Source: Micromonospora nigra (GTDB lineage: Bacteria; Actinomycetota; Actinomycetes; Mycobacteriales; Micromonosporaceae). Taken from it: 64,000 bases of DNA. Shown one piece after another: positions 9,608-16,081 of this stretch (positions are counted from its first letter, which is position 1; every line of letters starts with the position of its first letter). A program made the translations under genes and the position numbers. The stretch lies in assembly GCF_900091585.1 (NCBI RefSeq), contig NZ_FMHT01000003.1, positions 3,773,501 to 3,837,500 on the forward strand. The letters are read 5' to 3'. Under the pieces are notes generated by a model, which was not told the origin of the DNA, did not search any database, and saw only the letters and a program-made list of their open reading frames with translations.

Positions 9608-10500
9608 GAGAGCGGGAACAGTGGTCCGAACAGTGCGCGCCATGCGGTCAGGGCTTCGCCGGTGCGTCCGGTCCGGTCGAAGTTGATCGCGGCGGTGCAG
9701 GCCGCCTCGGCTGCGCGGAGCGCCTTGCGGGCGGTGTCCATCTTCGCTGGGTCATTGTCCACTACGTCGGAGACGTCAGGTCCGATGTTGGCCGGGTCCG
9801 GCCAGCCCTCGTCGATGCGGCTGGCGGCGCTGGCGAAGAACTGTCGTAGCTCGCGGGGGTGGCTGCCGGTCCATGGGCCGGTGATCAACTTCAGGGCCAT
9901 CACCTCGATGAGGAAGGACGGCTCAACCGGGTGACCGGCGACCTGGTTCCATTTCTTGATCATTTTGACGAGCGGCTTCCACTGTTCCGCGAAGTCCTTG
10001 TTGGCGTCCCGTGCCGCGTCGTAGTGCAGTTCGGGGTTGGTGTGTACCCACTCGCCGGTGACGTCGTCGGGGATCAGATAGTGGTCGTCGTTGACGAAGG
10101 CGGGCACGACGTCGAAGGACACGACCTCGTCGGCGTCGCTGACGTCGTCGACAATCCTTACCCCGAAGTCCACCCGGACGGCGCGCCGGTCGCAGCACAC
10201 CCGGGCTTCGCCGTAGTAGGGGACTAGCGCTGCCCGGACGACTTCGAGGATGTCGTGGGGGTGCCGGCCGAGGTACTCGGTGTTGCCCAGCACGATCATG
10301 ATGTCGACGTCGCGCAGCGGTTTGGTCTTCGTGTGTCGGCGGTAGGCGCCGGTGAGGAAGTCCCTGGTGATGTCGAGGGTGTCGTCGGCGTCTAGCTGCT
10401 CCCGGATGCGTTTCTGCCGGGCGCTCGCGGACGCGTCCTCGGTGTCGGTGGTCTCCAGGTTGCTGCGGAACTTGTAGAACGCATCGTTGACGCTGATCAT
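9604..10500 (-). CDS. CD-NTase (SMODS nucleotidyltransferase) of a type III CBASS
   Basis: The 298-residue enzyme has the cGAS/DncV-like nucleotidyltransferase core: FLTGAYRRHTKTKPLRDVDI holds the metal-binding D64 and D66, and VSFDVVPAF supplies the third acidic residue, D130. The usual GS of the nucleotide-binding turn is GA here (residues 51-52). A helical OAS1-like C-terminal half follows (EPSFLIEVMALKLI and beyond). It should make a cyclic di- or trinucleotide on phage infection once HORMA is bound. The ATG at 10500 has AGGAG eight bases upstream and overlaps the HORMA stop by ATGA. The frame is open 76 codons further upstream, but that part is a shadow of the HORMA gene. Its CD-NTase clade cannot be fixed by eye. 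Confidence 0.93.
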   Translation of the reverse strand: MISVNDAFYKFRSNLETTDTEDASASARQKRIREQLDADDTLDITRDFLTGAYRRHTKTKPLRDVDIMIVLGNTEYLGRHPHDILEVVRAALVPYYGEARVCCDRRAVRVDFGVRIVDDVSDADEVVSFDVVPAFVNDDHYLIPDDVTGEWVHTNPELHYDAARDANKDFAEQWKPLVKMIKKWNQVAGHPVEPSFLIEVMALKLITGPWTGSHPRELRQFFASAASRIDEGWPDPANIGPDVSDVVDNDPAKMDTARKALRAAEAACTAAINFDRTGRTGEALTAWRALFGPLFPLS

Positions 10501-11018
10501 CCGTTGCTCCTGGTGTAGTAGTGCAGGCCAGCACCGAGGCTGCCGCCGCCGATCGCAGTGCCGACAGAGTGTCGGGTGAAGCCGGCGGTCGAGCGGAACG
10601 TGGTGGTGGACCAGCCGTCCACCGCTGGATATCCGGGGGCGGTGTCGGCGATCAGCCGGTAGCTGCAGCGCGACGGGTACGAGCCGTTCTTGAGCACGGT
10701 GTAGGAGACGGTGTCCGGGTCCAGCCACAACTCGCCGTCACCGTCGCCGTAGTAGCTGTAGTCGATGGTGAAGTCGAAACGCCCCGCCAGATCGTCGCCG
10801 GCGCGCTTGCCTGGGTCGTAGATCTCCAGCACCAAGCCGTTGAGGTGCCCGGAGTTGAGCCACGCAGCGATGCCCGCCTCCAGCACCGCCCAGTCGCCCA
10901 TGATTTTGCTGGTGCTCAGGCCGCTCTGCTGGATGATCTGCTTCATCCCGCGCAGCATGTTCGTCGCGACGTGCGTGGTCGTGTGAGCGTAGGTGTTGAC
11001 GCGGACGGCAGTGGTCAC
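10497..11018 (-). CDS. cap7: Bacterial HORMA domain protein (Cap7-like)
   Basis: The 173-residue protein matches bacterial HORMA family 1 of CBASS: an N-terminal TYAHTTTHVATNMLRGMKQI helix, GLSTSKIMGDWAVLEAGIAA, then the strand block GLVLEIYDPG and RFDFTIDYSYYG. The C-terminal safety-belt region ends in GAGLHYYTRSNG. In type III CBASS the closed HORMA binds and activates the CD-NTase, and TRIP13/Cap6 opens it to switch the signal off. The GTG start overlaps the upstream gene by GTGA, and the stop overlaps the CD-NTase ATG by ATGA, so the activator and enzyme are made in step. The symbol follows CBASS nomenclature by role, not by a measured match. Confidence 0.88.
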   Translation of the reverse strand: MTTAVRVNTYAHTTTHVATNMLRGMKQIIQQSGLSTSKIMGDWAVLEAGIAAWLNSGHLNGLVLEIYDPGKRAGDDLAGRFDFTIDYSYYGDGDGELWLDPDTVSYTVLKNGSYPSRCSYRLIADTAPGYPAVDGWSTTTFRSTAGFTRHSVGTAIGGGSLGAGLHYYTRSNG

Positions 11019-11485
11019 GACCGCTCCAATTCCGCATAGTCGATCACGACGTGACCGCTGGTACCCCGCTGCTTCGCTGTGCTAGCCGTGGCGATGCCCT
11101 CGGTGACATCGCGAACCTCGAAGTGCGGGTAAGGCTCCAACGCGGTACGGACATCGTCCAGGTCGGCTGCGCCGCACGGCAGCGAGATCCGCCAGCCGGC
11201 CTCGGCCAACGGCCAGGTCGCCAGAGCCGCTGGGTCCTCGGCCTCGACCGCGGCTGCGCCGTGCAGCGTGTAGATCCGCACCCGGTCGCCCGCGACCGGC
11301 ATGACCACTATCGGAGCCTCGCGGGCGTACTCCTCGGCGATCAGCATGGCCACCGTGCTCGTGACCGCCTCCAAGTCAGCGCGAGCGCTGGCATCCGGTG
11401 GGGTGAGCAGGCCGATGATCGTGGTCCATGTGGCGACCGACGTGCGGACGGGCACGGACGGCACCTGCCGTGTTACGACGCTCAT
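11015..11485 (-). CDS. CBASS-associated protein of unknown family, between cap6 and cap7
   Basis: The 156-residue protein shows no motif I recognise. Its first 25 residues (SVVTRQVPSVPVRTSVATW) are a flexible-looking stretch. Then come a helix (ADLEAVTSTVAMLIAEEYAR), strands (APIVVMPVAGDRVRIYTLHG) and a C-terminal region ending GHVVIDYAELERS. The start overlaps the cap6 stop by one base (TGATG) and the stop overlaps the HORMA start by GTGA, so it is firmly inside the operon. Some type III CBASS loci encode two HORMA proteins, or a protein whose peptide is gripped by HORMA. This gene occupies that slot and could be a divergent second HORMA or a closure-peptide donor, but the sequence does not prove either. 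Confidence 0.75.
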   Translation of the reverse strand: MSVVTRQVPSVPVRTSVATWTTIIGLLTPPDASARADLEAVTSTVAMLIAEEYAREAPIVVMPVAGDRVRIYTLHGAAAVEAEDPAALATWPLAEAGWRISLPCGAADLDDVRTALEPYPHFEVRDVTEGIATASTAKQRGTSGHVVIDYAELERS

Positions 11486-12396
11486 CAGTGGCCACCCTCC
11501 TCGCGCAGCACCGCCAGCAGATCCTGACCAGTCACCCGGTCGGGATCGCCCTGCGCTTCCGGCCGGTACGCGCAGGCGGTAGCGACAGCTTTGCGCAGCC
11601 GGCGGCCGTCGATGCCGGCCGCTTCCTCGGCGGCCGCGTCCAACAGCGCTGGTTCAAGCAGCCGACATGCTCCGGGGAACGCGGCGGCGACCGCCGCAGC
11701 GGCGTGCTCAAGGATCTGCCGGCGCGCGGCGCGATCCGGTAGCGGCACCTCGACGATCCAGTCCGCGCGCGAAGCCAACGCCGGATCGAGCGCGTCACTG
11801 AAGTTGGTCGTCGCCACGATCAGCATCTGCGGGTGGCGACGGGCGAGCCGATCAAGCCCGACGAGCGCGGCGTCCACCGCCCGGTGCACGTCGACCGGGT
11901 TGGCCTCCATCGACAGGGCCGCCCGGTCAGTGAATAGGGTCTCCACCTCGTCGAGCAAGACGATCATCGGGCCGGCGGCGGCGTGCTCGTTCAGCAGAGT
12001 GCCGAACAACTGCTCCACCGCACGCTGGCTGCGTCCCAAGGACGAGCTGGCCAGGCTGTGCGGATCGACCTCCACGAACAACCACTGAGCAGCGTGTGTG
12101 ACCGCGCGCGCCACCTGGTTAGCCAAACCGCGCGCCACCGTCGTCTTGCCGACGCCGGGCTTGCCCGTCAGGAGAACGACCCCGTGCAACGGCAGCGCGT
12201 CGAATGGCACTGCCGCGCGTAGATGCGCTTCGGCGACCGCCGTCCGCAGCAACCGCTGCTTCATGTCGTCCGGCAGCACGATCGCCGACCACGCGGCAGC
12301 GAAGTCGTCGTTCGGCAGCAGCCGCGTGTCGGCCACCCCCGGTGCCGCATCGTCCGGCAGCCGCCTGATTTCAGACCCGCGAAGACTGCGCGTCAT
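11485..12396 (-). CDS. cap6: TRIP13/Pch2-like AAA+ ATPase (Cap6-like)
   Basis: The 303-residue protein is a single AAA+ domain: Walker A GKPGVGKTT at 78-86, Walker B IVLLDEVETLF with D149-E150, sensor 1 IVATTNFSDALDPALASR, and sensor 2 GIDGRRLRKAV. DPALASRAD carries the arginine finger region. The N-terminal 60 residues form a small substrate-binding domain, as in TRIP13. In type III CBASS this ATPase unfolds the HORMA safety belt and so restrains the CD-NTase. The ATG at 12396 follows a GGGGGG tract at ideal distance; an upstream extension to 12474 has no such site. It is the first gene of the minus-strand operon, and its promoter must lie in the 250 bases shared with the divergent regulator. 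Confidence 0.93.
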   Translation of the reverse strand: MTRSLRGSEIRRLPDDAAPGVADTRLLPNDDFAAAWSAIVLPDDMKQRLLRTAVAEAHLRAAVPFDALPLHGVVLLTGKPGVGKTTVARGLANQVARAVTHAAQWLFVEVDPHSLASSSLGRSQRAVEQLFGTLLNEHAAAGPMIVLLDEVETLFTDRAALSMEANPVDVHRAVDAALVGLDRLARRHPQMLIVATTNFSDALDPALASRADWIVEVPLPDRAARRQILEHAAAAVAAAFPGACRLLEPALLDAAAEEAAGIDGRRLRKAVATACAYRPEAQGDPDRVTGQDLLAVLREEGGH

Positions 12397-12505
12397 GGTC
12401 CCCCCAATATCCGCAACGAGCGCCAGTTGACGCCCCTCCCGCGTCGACTCGCGCATGGATGTAGCCCGACGCACGGACGCGTCGAGCTACGCTAACGTTG
12501 AGGAC

Positions 12506-12532
12506 TGTACGGCATGTACCGATCAAGGTACA
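12506..12532. promoter_or_regulatory. Candidate operator in the cap6-regulator intergenic region
   Basis: TGTACC (12515-12520) and GGTACA (12527-12532) form a perfect inverted repeat with the spacer GATCAA. A further TGTAC copy sits at 12506-12510. The site lies in the 250-bp divergent region, 114 bases before the HTH gene and 119 before cap6, a sensible place for a shared repressor. Confidence 0.45.
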
Positions 12533-12645
12533 AGCGGGAGGGAGCGGGTGAGGACCGCACAATCTCCGCCCTCGCGTTCGCGCAAGTTCGCGGAAGAGAT
12601 AGTTTGATCTCGACGGTCAGTCCAGCTCAGGCGGTGGAGGTGCAG

Positions 12646-13116
12646 GTGAACGACCCGATCGACATCGAGCTACTGGGGCGGCTCGTGCACGCCGAGCGCC
12701 TCAGGCGAGGACGGCTCAGCCTCCGCGCTGCCGCCGAGCAGGCCGAGGTGCCGTTCAACACGCTGGCCCGGGTGGAGAAGGGCGACCTACCCGACCTAGC
12801 GAACTTCCGGCGCATCGTGCACTGGCTCGGCCTACCGCCCGAGCGGTTCTTCCAGCCGCCCCGGATCAGAACCGAGAACACCCCCGAACTCATTGCCCAC
12901 CACCTCGCCCGCGACCCGAATCTGACCGACGCCGCCGCCGAGAAGATCGCCGGGCTCGTCCGTGAGCTATACACCAGCCTTGTCGGCAAGCAGCAGCCGA
13001 TACGCGTACACCTTCGGGCCTCGGCAACGTTCAAGCCAGAAGCCTCGCGTAAACTCTCCAGCCTACTTCAGCAGTTGCAGCAGAAGCTGGAATCCATGCC
13101 GCGAGCGGAACACTAG
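12646..13116 (+). CDS. XRE-type HTH regulator, CapH-like, of the CBASS locus
   Basis: The 156-residue product starts with a lambda-repressor-type HTH (LVHAERLRRGRLSLRAAAEQ then VPFNTLARVEKGDLPDLANF, about residues 12-60). A linker and a C-terminal helical half (SRKLSSLLQQLQQKLESM) follow, likely a dimerisation region. The GTG at 12646 has GGAGG five bases upstream; a longer reading from 12514 would start inside the candidate operator and was rejected. It is transcribed away from cap6 and followed 20 bases later by an ImmA-type peptidase gene. In other CBASS loci the CapH repressor is cleaved by the CapP peptidase after DNA damage, so this pair probably controls the operon in the same way. That role is inferred from position and family. 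Confidence 0.85.
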   Translation: MNDPIDIELLGRLVHAERLRRGRLSLRAAAEQAEVPFNTLARVEKGDLPDLANFRRIVHWLGLPPERFFQPPRIRTENTPELIAHHLARDPNLTDAAAEKIAGLVRELYTSLVGKQQPIRVHLRASATFKPEASRKLSSLLQQLQQKLESMPRAEH

Positions 13117-13136
13117 GCGGACGAGGCGGGACTTCA

Positions 13137-13709
13137 ATGCGACGAGGCTTCAAGACCGAGGCCGAACGACTAGCCGACCGGACCCGAGCTGAACTCGGGC
13201 TTGAACCGCATGCTCACATGTCGATCCGTGACCTCGCCGCGCACCTCGATATCAAGATCTATCCTGCGGACCATCTCGTTGACCGTGCAGATCTTGAGGA
13301 GCTGGACGAATTGCAGCACGGGGCGTTCTCGGCGGCGACGTTTCACCTGCCCGGCGGCCGGACCGTCATCGTATGCAACCCGCTCAGCGAGATCGGGCGG
13401 ACCAACAGCGACATCGCGCACGAGATCGCCCACGTGCTCCTTAACCATGAGGTCCGAGAGATCCAGCAACTCGCCGGTCACACCTTCTTCACCTGCAACC
13501 CCGAACAGGAAGAAGAAGCGAACTGGCTTGCCGGCTGCCTGCTTCTACCTAGGTCGCTACTGCTCCGAGAGGCGTATGCCGCGTCAACCCCCGACCTGAT
13601 TGCGGCAAAGCATCACGTGAGTGTGCCAATGGCCAGATATCGCCTGAATGCGAGCGGTGTGCTCCTGCAAGTCCAACGCTCTCGCCCCCGCCGCAGTTCA
13701 CGACAGTAG
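13137..13709 (+). CDS. ImmA/IrrE-family metallopeptidase, CapP-like
   Basis: The 190-residue protein has the zinc site SDIAHEIAHVLLNHE with H95-E96-xx-H99 and the downstream glutamates of EQEEEANWLAGCLLLPRSLL (about 125-145), the signature of ImmA/IrrE (DUF955) peptidases. These enzymes cut a partner HTH repressor. The gene lies 20 bases after the HTH gene, with GAGGCGGG before its ATG, so the two form one operon. The protein ends about 45 residues after the conserved LLPRS region and shows no separate C-terminal sensor domain of GAF or cystatin type, so how it would be activated is unclear. It closes the right side of the defence locus. Confidence 0.88.
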   Translation: MRRGFKTEAERLADRTRAELGLEPHAHMSIRDLAAHLDIKIYPADHLVDRADLEELDELQHGAFSAATFHLPGGRTVIVCNPLSEIGRTNSDIAHEIAHVLLNHEVREIQQLAGHTFFTCNPEQEEEANWLAGCLLLPRSLLLREAYAASTPDLIAAKHHVSVPMARYRLNASGVLLQVQRSRPRRSSRQ

Positions 13710-13914
13710 CATCAAGATCGGAACACTCGGGACAGGCGCAATGCCTTGCCCCGGCGGCATTCTGGGGTCTACGTCCCCCGTTTACCCCCCGAAAACCCCT
13801 GCCTACGGGTGACAAGAAGTGATCGCGAACGGTTATTGATCGCTCGTGTCTGAGCAGCTCAGCGCACAGTTTCGATAGCCAATGACAAGTCTGGCACCGC
13901 TACTTTCGGTAACC
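13710..13914. other. Non-coding stretch between the ImmA gene and the tRNA fragment
   Basis: Contains C-rich runs (13760-13800) and no frame with protein-like composition. No integrase or excisionase gene is seen here, although the next feature looks like an attachment site. Confidence 0.5.
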
Positions 13915-13948
13915 GTGTGTCGCAGGTTCGAATCCTGCCGGGGGCACC
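13915..13948 (+). other. tRNA 3'-end fragment, likely attachment-site remnant
   Basis: GCAGG, TTCGAAT and CCTGC (13922-13938) form a perfect T-arm, followed by CGGGGGC (acceptor 3' strand), A and CC. This is the 3' end of a tRNA gene, possibly tRNA-Arg from the acceptor pattern. The matching 5' strand GCCCCCG, D-arm and a pairable anticodon arm are absent upstream, so it is not a working gene. Integrative elements duplicate the 3' end of their target tRNA in this way. The orientation predicts that the element lies to the left and that the intact tRNA is beyond the left edge of the window. Confidence 0.7.
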
Positions 13949-14155
13949 TCGAAGATCAGTCAGAACGCCGTCTGAGCAGCGAAGACGTTCCCGTGTCGAT
14001 CGGGCGGCCTGCGCAGCCGAATGCCACCCGCCGAAGGTCACCCCGTCGCCGCCGCTTGCAGCCATGCGTGCAGAGACGGCGCGATCTTGGCCGCACGGGG
14101 ACGGCTGTTCGTGCAGGTCAGCGCTCTGTCGAGGATTTGCTCGCCTTTGTGATCA
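13949..14155. other. Non-coding stretch right of the tRNA fragment
   Basis: No frame with convincing protein character and no clear regulatory element was found. Together with the preceding stretch this gives about 450 bases without a gene at the island boundary. Confidence 0.5.
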
Positions 14156-14449
14156 TCATCGACCCGCCAGGAGCCGGAGTTGCGGTACTTCCCGGCTCAC
14201 CATGAGCGGCGCGGAGCAGTGCTGACAGGACCCGGATGAAGGCCGGACGAGGTTGGTCTGGGTGTGGAACTCGCCCGGGGTCTCTGTTTCGGGACAGTAG
14301 TAACCGAGGTGGAGCCGAATCCAGGGAACTCGGGTGAGGGCAGCGCCGGGCTCATTCCGTTTGGCGTCGTGGAACGGCGCCCACCAGTAGTCGACCACCG
14401 TACGCAGGCTGGTCTGGTCACGTTCTTCCGAACGATGTCTCGGCATGCC
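14156..14449 (-). CDS. Small hypothetical protein with a Cys pair cluster
   Basis: The product (97 residues from the ATG at 14449) contains VVDYWWAPFHDAKRNEP, TRVPWIRLHLGYYCPE and GSCQHCSAPL. One cysteine and a later CxxC, separated by about 25 residues, could bind zinc. Composition and strong third-position GC suggest real coding, but no family is recognised with confidence. The frame is open upstream to a TTG at 14548; that part is hydrophobic, lacks a ribosome site and may be spurious. The gene stands alone between the tRNA fragment and the HAF-repeat gene. Confidence 0.5.
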   Translation of the reverse strand, partial: GMPRHRSEERDQTSLRTVVDYWWAPFHDAKRNEPGAALTRVPWIRLHLGYYCPETETPGEFHTQTNLVRPSSGSCQHCSAPLMVSREVPQLRLLAGR

Positions 14450-14566
14450 CGCGTGCCGTGGTCCCTGCCACAGCAGCGGCAGAAACCACGGCGCCCAGGT
14501 CGTCACCGCGACCGTCCAGATGATGACCCCGGTGTTCGCCTGCCTCAAGCCTGCTCGACGGCCATG

Positions 14567-15532
14567 TCAGCGCGGGTAGTAGACGACCGCGCGGCTGACA
14601 CCCGGAACCAGGCGGATCGACGCTGCTATGCGGCCGCGGTCATCGAGGTCGACGACCTCGCCGTCCCTGCTGACCCCGGCGAGGCTGAGGTCGTGCAGGA
14701 CGCCGCGCCGCCACAGCGCCGGGCGGGCGCTTCCGTCGGCGGCCTCGGAGGTGGCCAGGATCTCGCCGCGGTTGTTGATCGCCTGCAGTTGGGTGAAGCT
14801 GCCGCCGAGGGTGCCGACGTCCAGGGCACGGCCGTGCCGCCAGAGGATGCCGCGCACGGACTGATCGGACGAGAAGTGCCAGCCGATCATCCAGCCGCGG
14901 TCGTTGAGGGCGTACGTGTTGCTGCGGTCGAAGGGGCCGGCACCGAGGTCGGTGACCCGGCCACGGTGCCACCAGGCGGCGTGGAAGCCGCCTGGCACGT
15001 GCACCCCGCCGGAGACCTGGCCGCGCTCGTTGACGTCGGACACATCGCCGAGGGGCAGGGGCCGGACGCGGCCGTTCGTCCACAGGAAGGTGCCCGCGTT
15101 GGTGCGGCCCACGACCTGACCGCGGTCGTTGATCGCCGCGGGCAGGGCGGACGGGTCGCCCAGCGGCCGCAGGACACCGTGGTGCCAGACATACCCGCCG
15201 GAGCCGCCGCCGAGGTAGCCGACGACCTGGCCGCGGTCGTTCACGTCGACCGGGTACAGGGCGCCGAGATCGATCATCCGGCCGTTGCGCCAGAGGAAGC
15301 CGCGGTAGGTGCCGTCGGCGGTCTGGGCACGGCCCACCACGTCGCCGCGGTCGTTCATGGCGCTGGCGTAGCTTGTGTCGCCGCCGAAGGTGCCGAGGTC
15401 CACCAGGCGGTAGCCGGCCACGGCACTGGGCGCGGCGGACGCGGCGACTGCGGTGGGTGCGACGGCGGTGGGCGCGGCGGGTGCAGCCGTCAAGGCGGCC
15501 GCGAGCAGAGTGGTGGTGAGGATGGCTGGCAT
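14567..15532 (-). CDS. Secreted HAF-repeat protein
   Basis: The 321-residue protein begins with a signal peptide (MPAILTTTLLAAALTAAPAA) and an Ala-rich linker. It then repeats a unit of about 45 residues, such as LGTFGGDTSYASAMNDRGDV followed by VGRA, with INDRGQVVG-like and LWRNGRM-like turns. This is the pattern of extracellular HAF-repeat proteins, which are probably beta-propeller-like. Six to seven units can be counted. The function is unknown; exported and monomeric seems likely. The ATG has GGGAG eight bases upstream. It is divergent from the SCP2-like gene, with 177 bases between them. Confidence 0.8.
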   Translation of the reverse strand: MPAILTTTLLAAALTAAPAAPTAVAPTAVAASAAPSAVAGYRLVDLGTFGGDTSYASAMNDRGDVVGRAQTADGTYRGFLWRNGRMIDLGALYPVDVNDRGQVVGYLGGGSGGYVWHHGVLRPLGDPSALPAAINDRGQVVGRTNAGTFLWTNGRVRPLPLGDVSDVNERGQVSGGVHVPGGFHAAWWHRGRVTDLGAGPFDRSNTYALNDRGWMIGWHFSSDQSVRGILWRHGRALDVGTLGGSFTQLQAINNRGEILATSEAADGSARPALWRRGVLHDLSLAGVSRDGEVVDLDDRGRIAASIRLVPGVSRAVVYYPR

Positions 15533-15709
15533 GGGACGGCTCCCTCCGGAGCGTCGCCGGGCAAACGTGCGCTCAGCGTAGGCGCGCCACGCCGCTGCGC
15601 CAGGATGCTGTCACACAGCCGACAGCGGAGTTGGCCGGTGACTTCACCTTCTCCGGGTGAGGCGGTGACGGCTTGTCAGAAGGCATGGTGGCTCTGAGGA
15701 GGGGTTGCG

Positions 15710-16081
15710 ATGGCCGACGTCACGCAGGAGTTCTTCCGCAGCCTTGCGCAGCGCGGGCACGATCGCCGGTTGTCGGCGATCCACCAGGGCAGCGTGCGGT
15801 TCGACATTGGCCGGGACGGGCAGGTCGACCATTGGCTTGTCTCCATCGCGAAGGGCGACGTCACGGTCTCTGAGCAGGAAACGGGCGGGGACGCCGTCGT
15901 TCGGGCAAATCGGGCGGTCTTCGACCGCATCGCCAGCGGGGAGGCGTACTTCCTGACCAGCGTGCTGCGTGGCGAGGCGATCGTGGAGGGCAGCCCACGA
16001 ATCTTCGCGGCCGTCCGGAGGTTGTTTCCGCCGCCGCCTGATTCGCTGGGCCGCGCGAGGCGGGGCGATGACCATGGCTGA
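15710..16081 (+). CDS. SCP2 sterol-binding-like small protein
   Basis: The 123-residue protein has the alternating strand pattern of the SCP2 fold: GSVRFDIGRDGQVDHWLVSI, KGDVTVSEQETGGDAVVRAN, and the helix FDRIASGEAYFLTSVLRGEA near the C-terminus. In bacteria such proteins bind lipids or act as small carriers. A ribosome site GAGGAGGGG lies before the ATG. Its stop falls 14 bases inside the following glycosidase gene, so both are translated from one message. That link suggests a job beside the debranching enzyme, but none is established. Confidence 0.7.
   Translation: MADVTQEFFRSLAQRGHDRRLSAIHQGSVRFDIGRDGQVDHWLVSIAKGDVTVSEQETGGDAVVRANRAVFDRIASGEAYFLTSVLRGEAIVEGSPRIFAAVRRLFPPPPDSLGRARRGDDHG

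Noticed and set aside
10501..10728. A 76-residue N-terminal extension of the CD-NTase
   Set aside because: It overlaps the HORMA gene in another frame, and a good ribosome site with ATGA overlap sets the start at 10500.
13860..13948. Complete tRNA gene
   Set aside because: The acceptor 5' strand, D-arm and a pairable anticodon stem are missing; only the T-arm and 3' end are present.
14264..15697. A 477-residue plus-strand frame
   Set aside because: It is the complement of the HAF-repeat gene, whose signal peptide, repeats and ribosome site mark the true strand.
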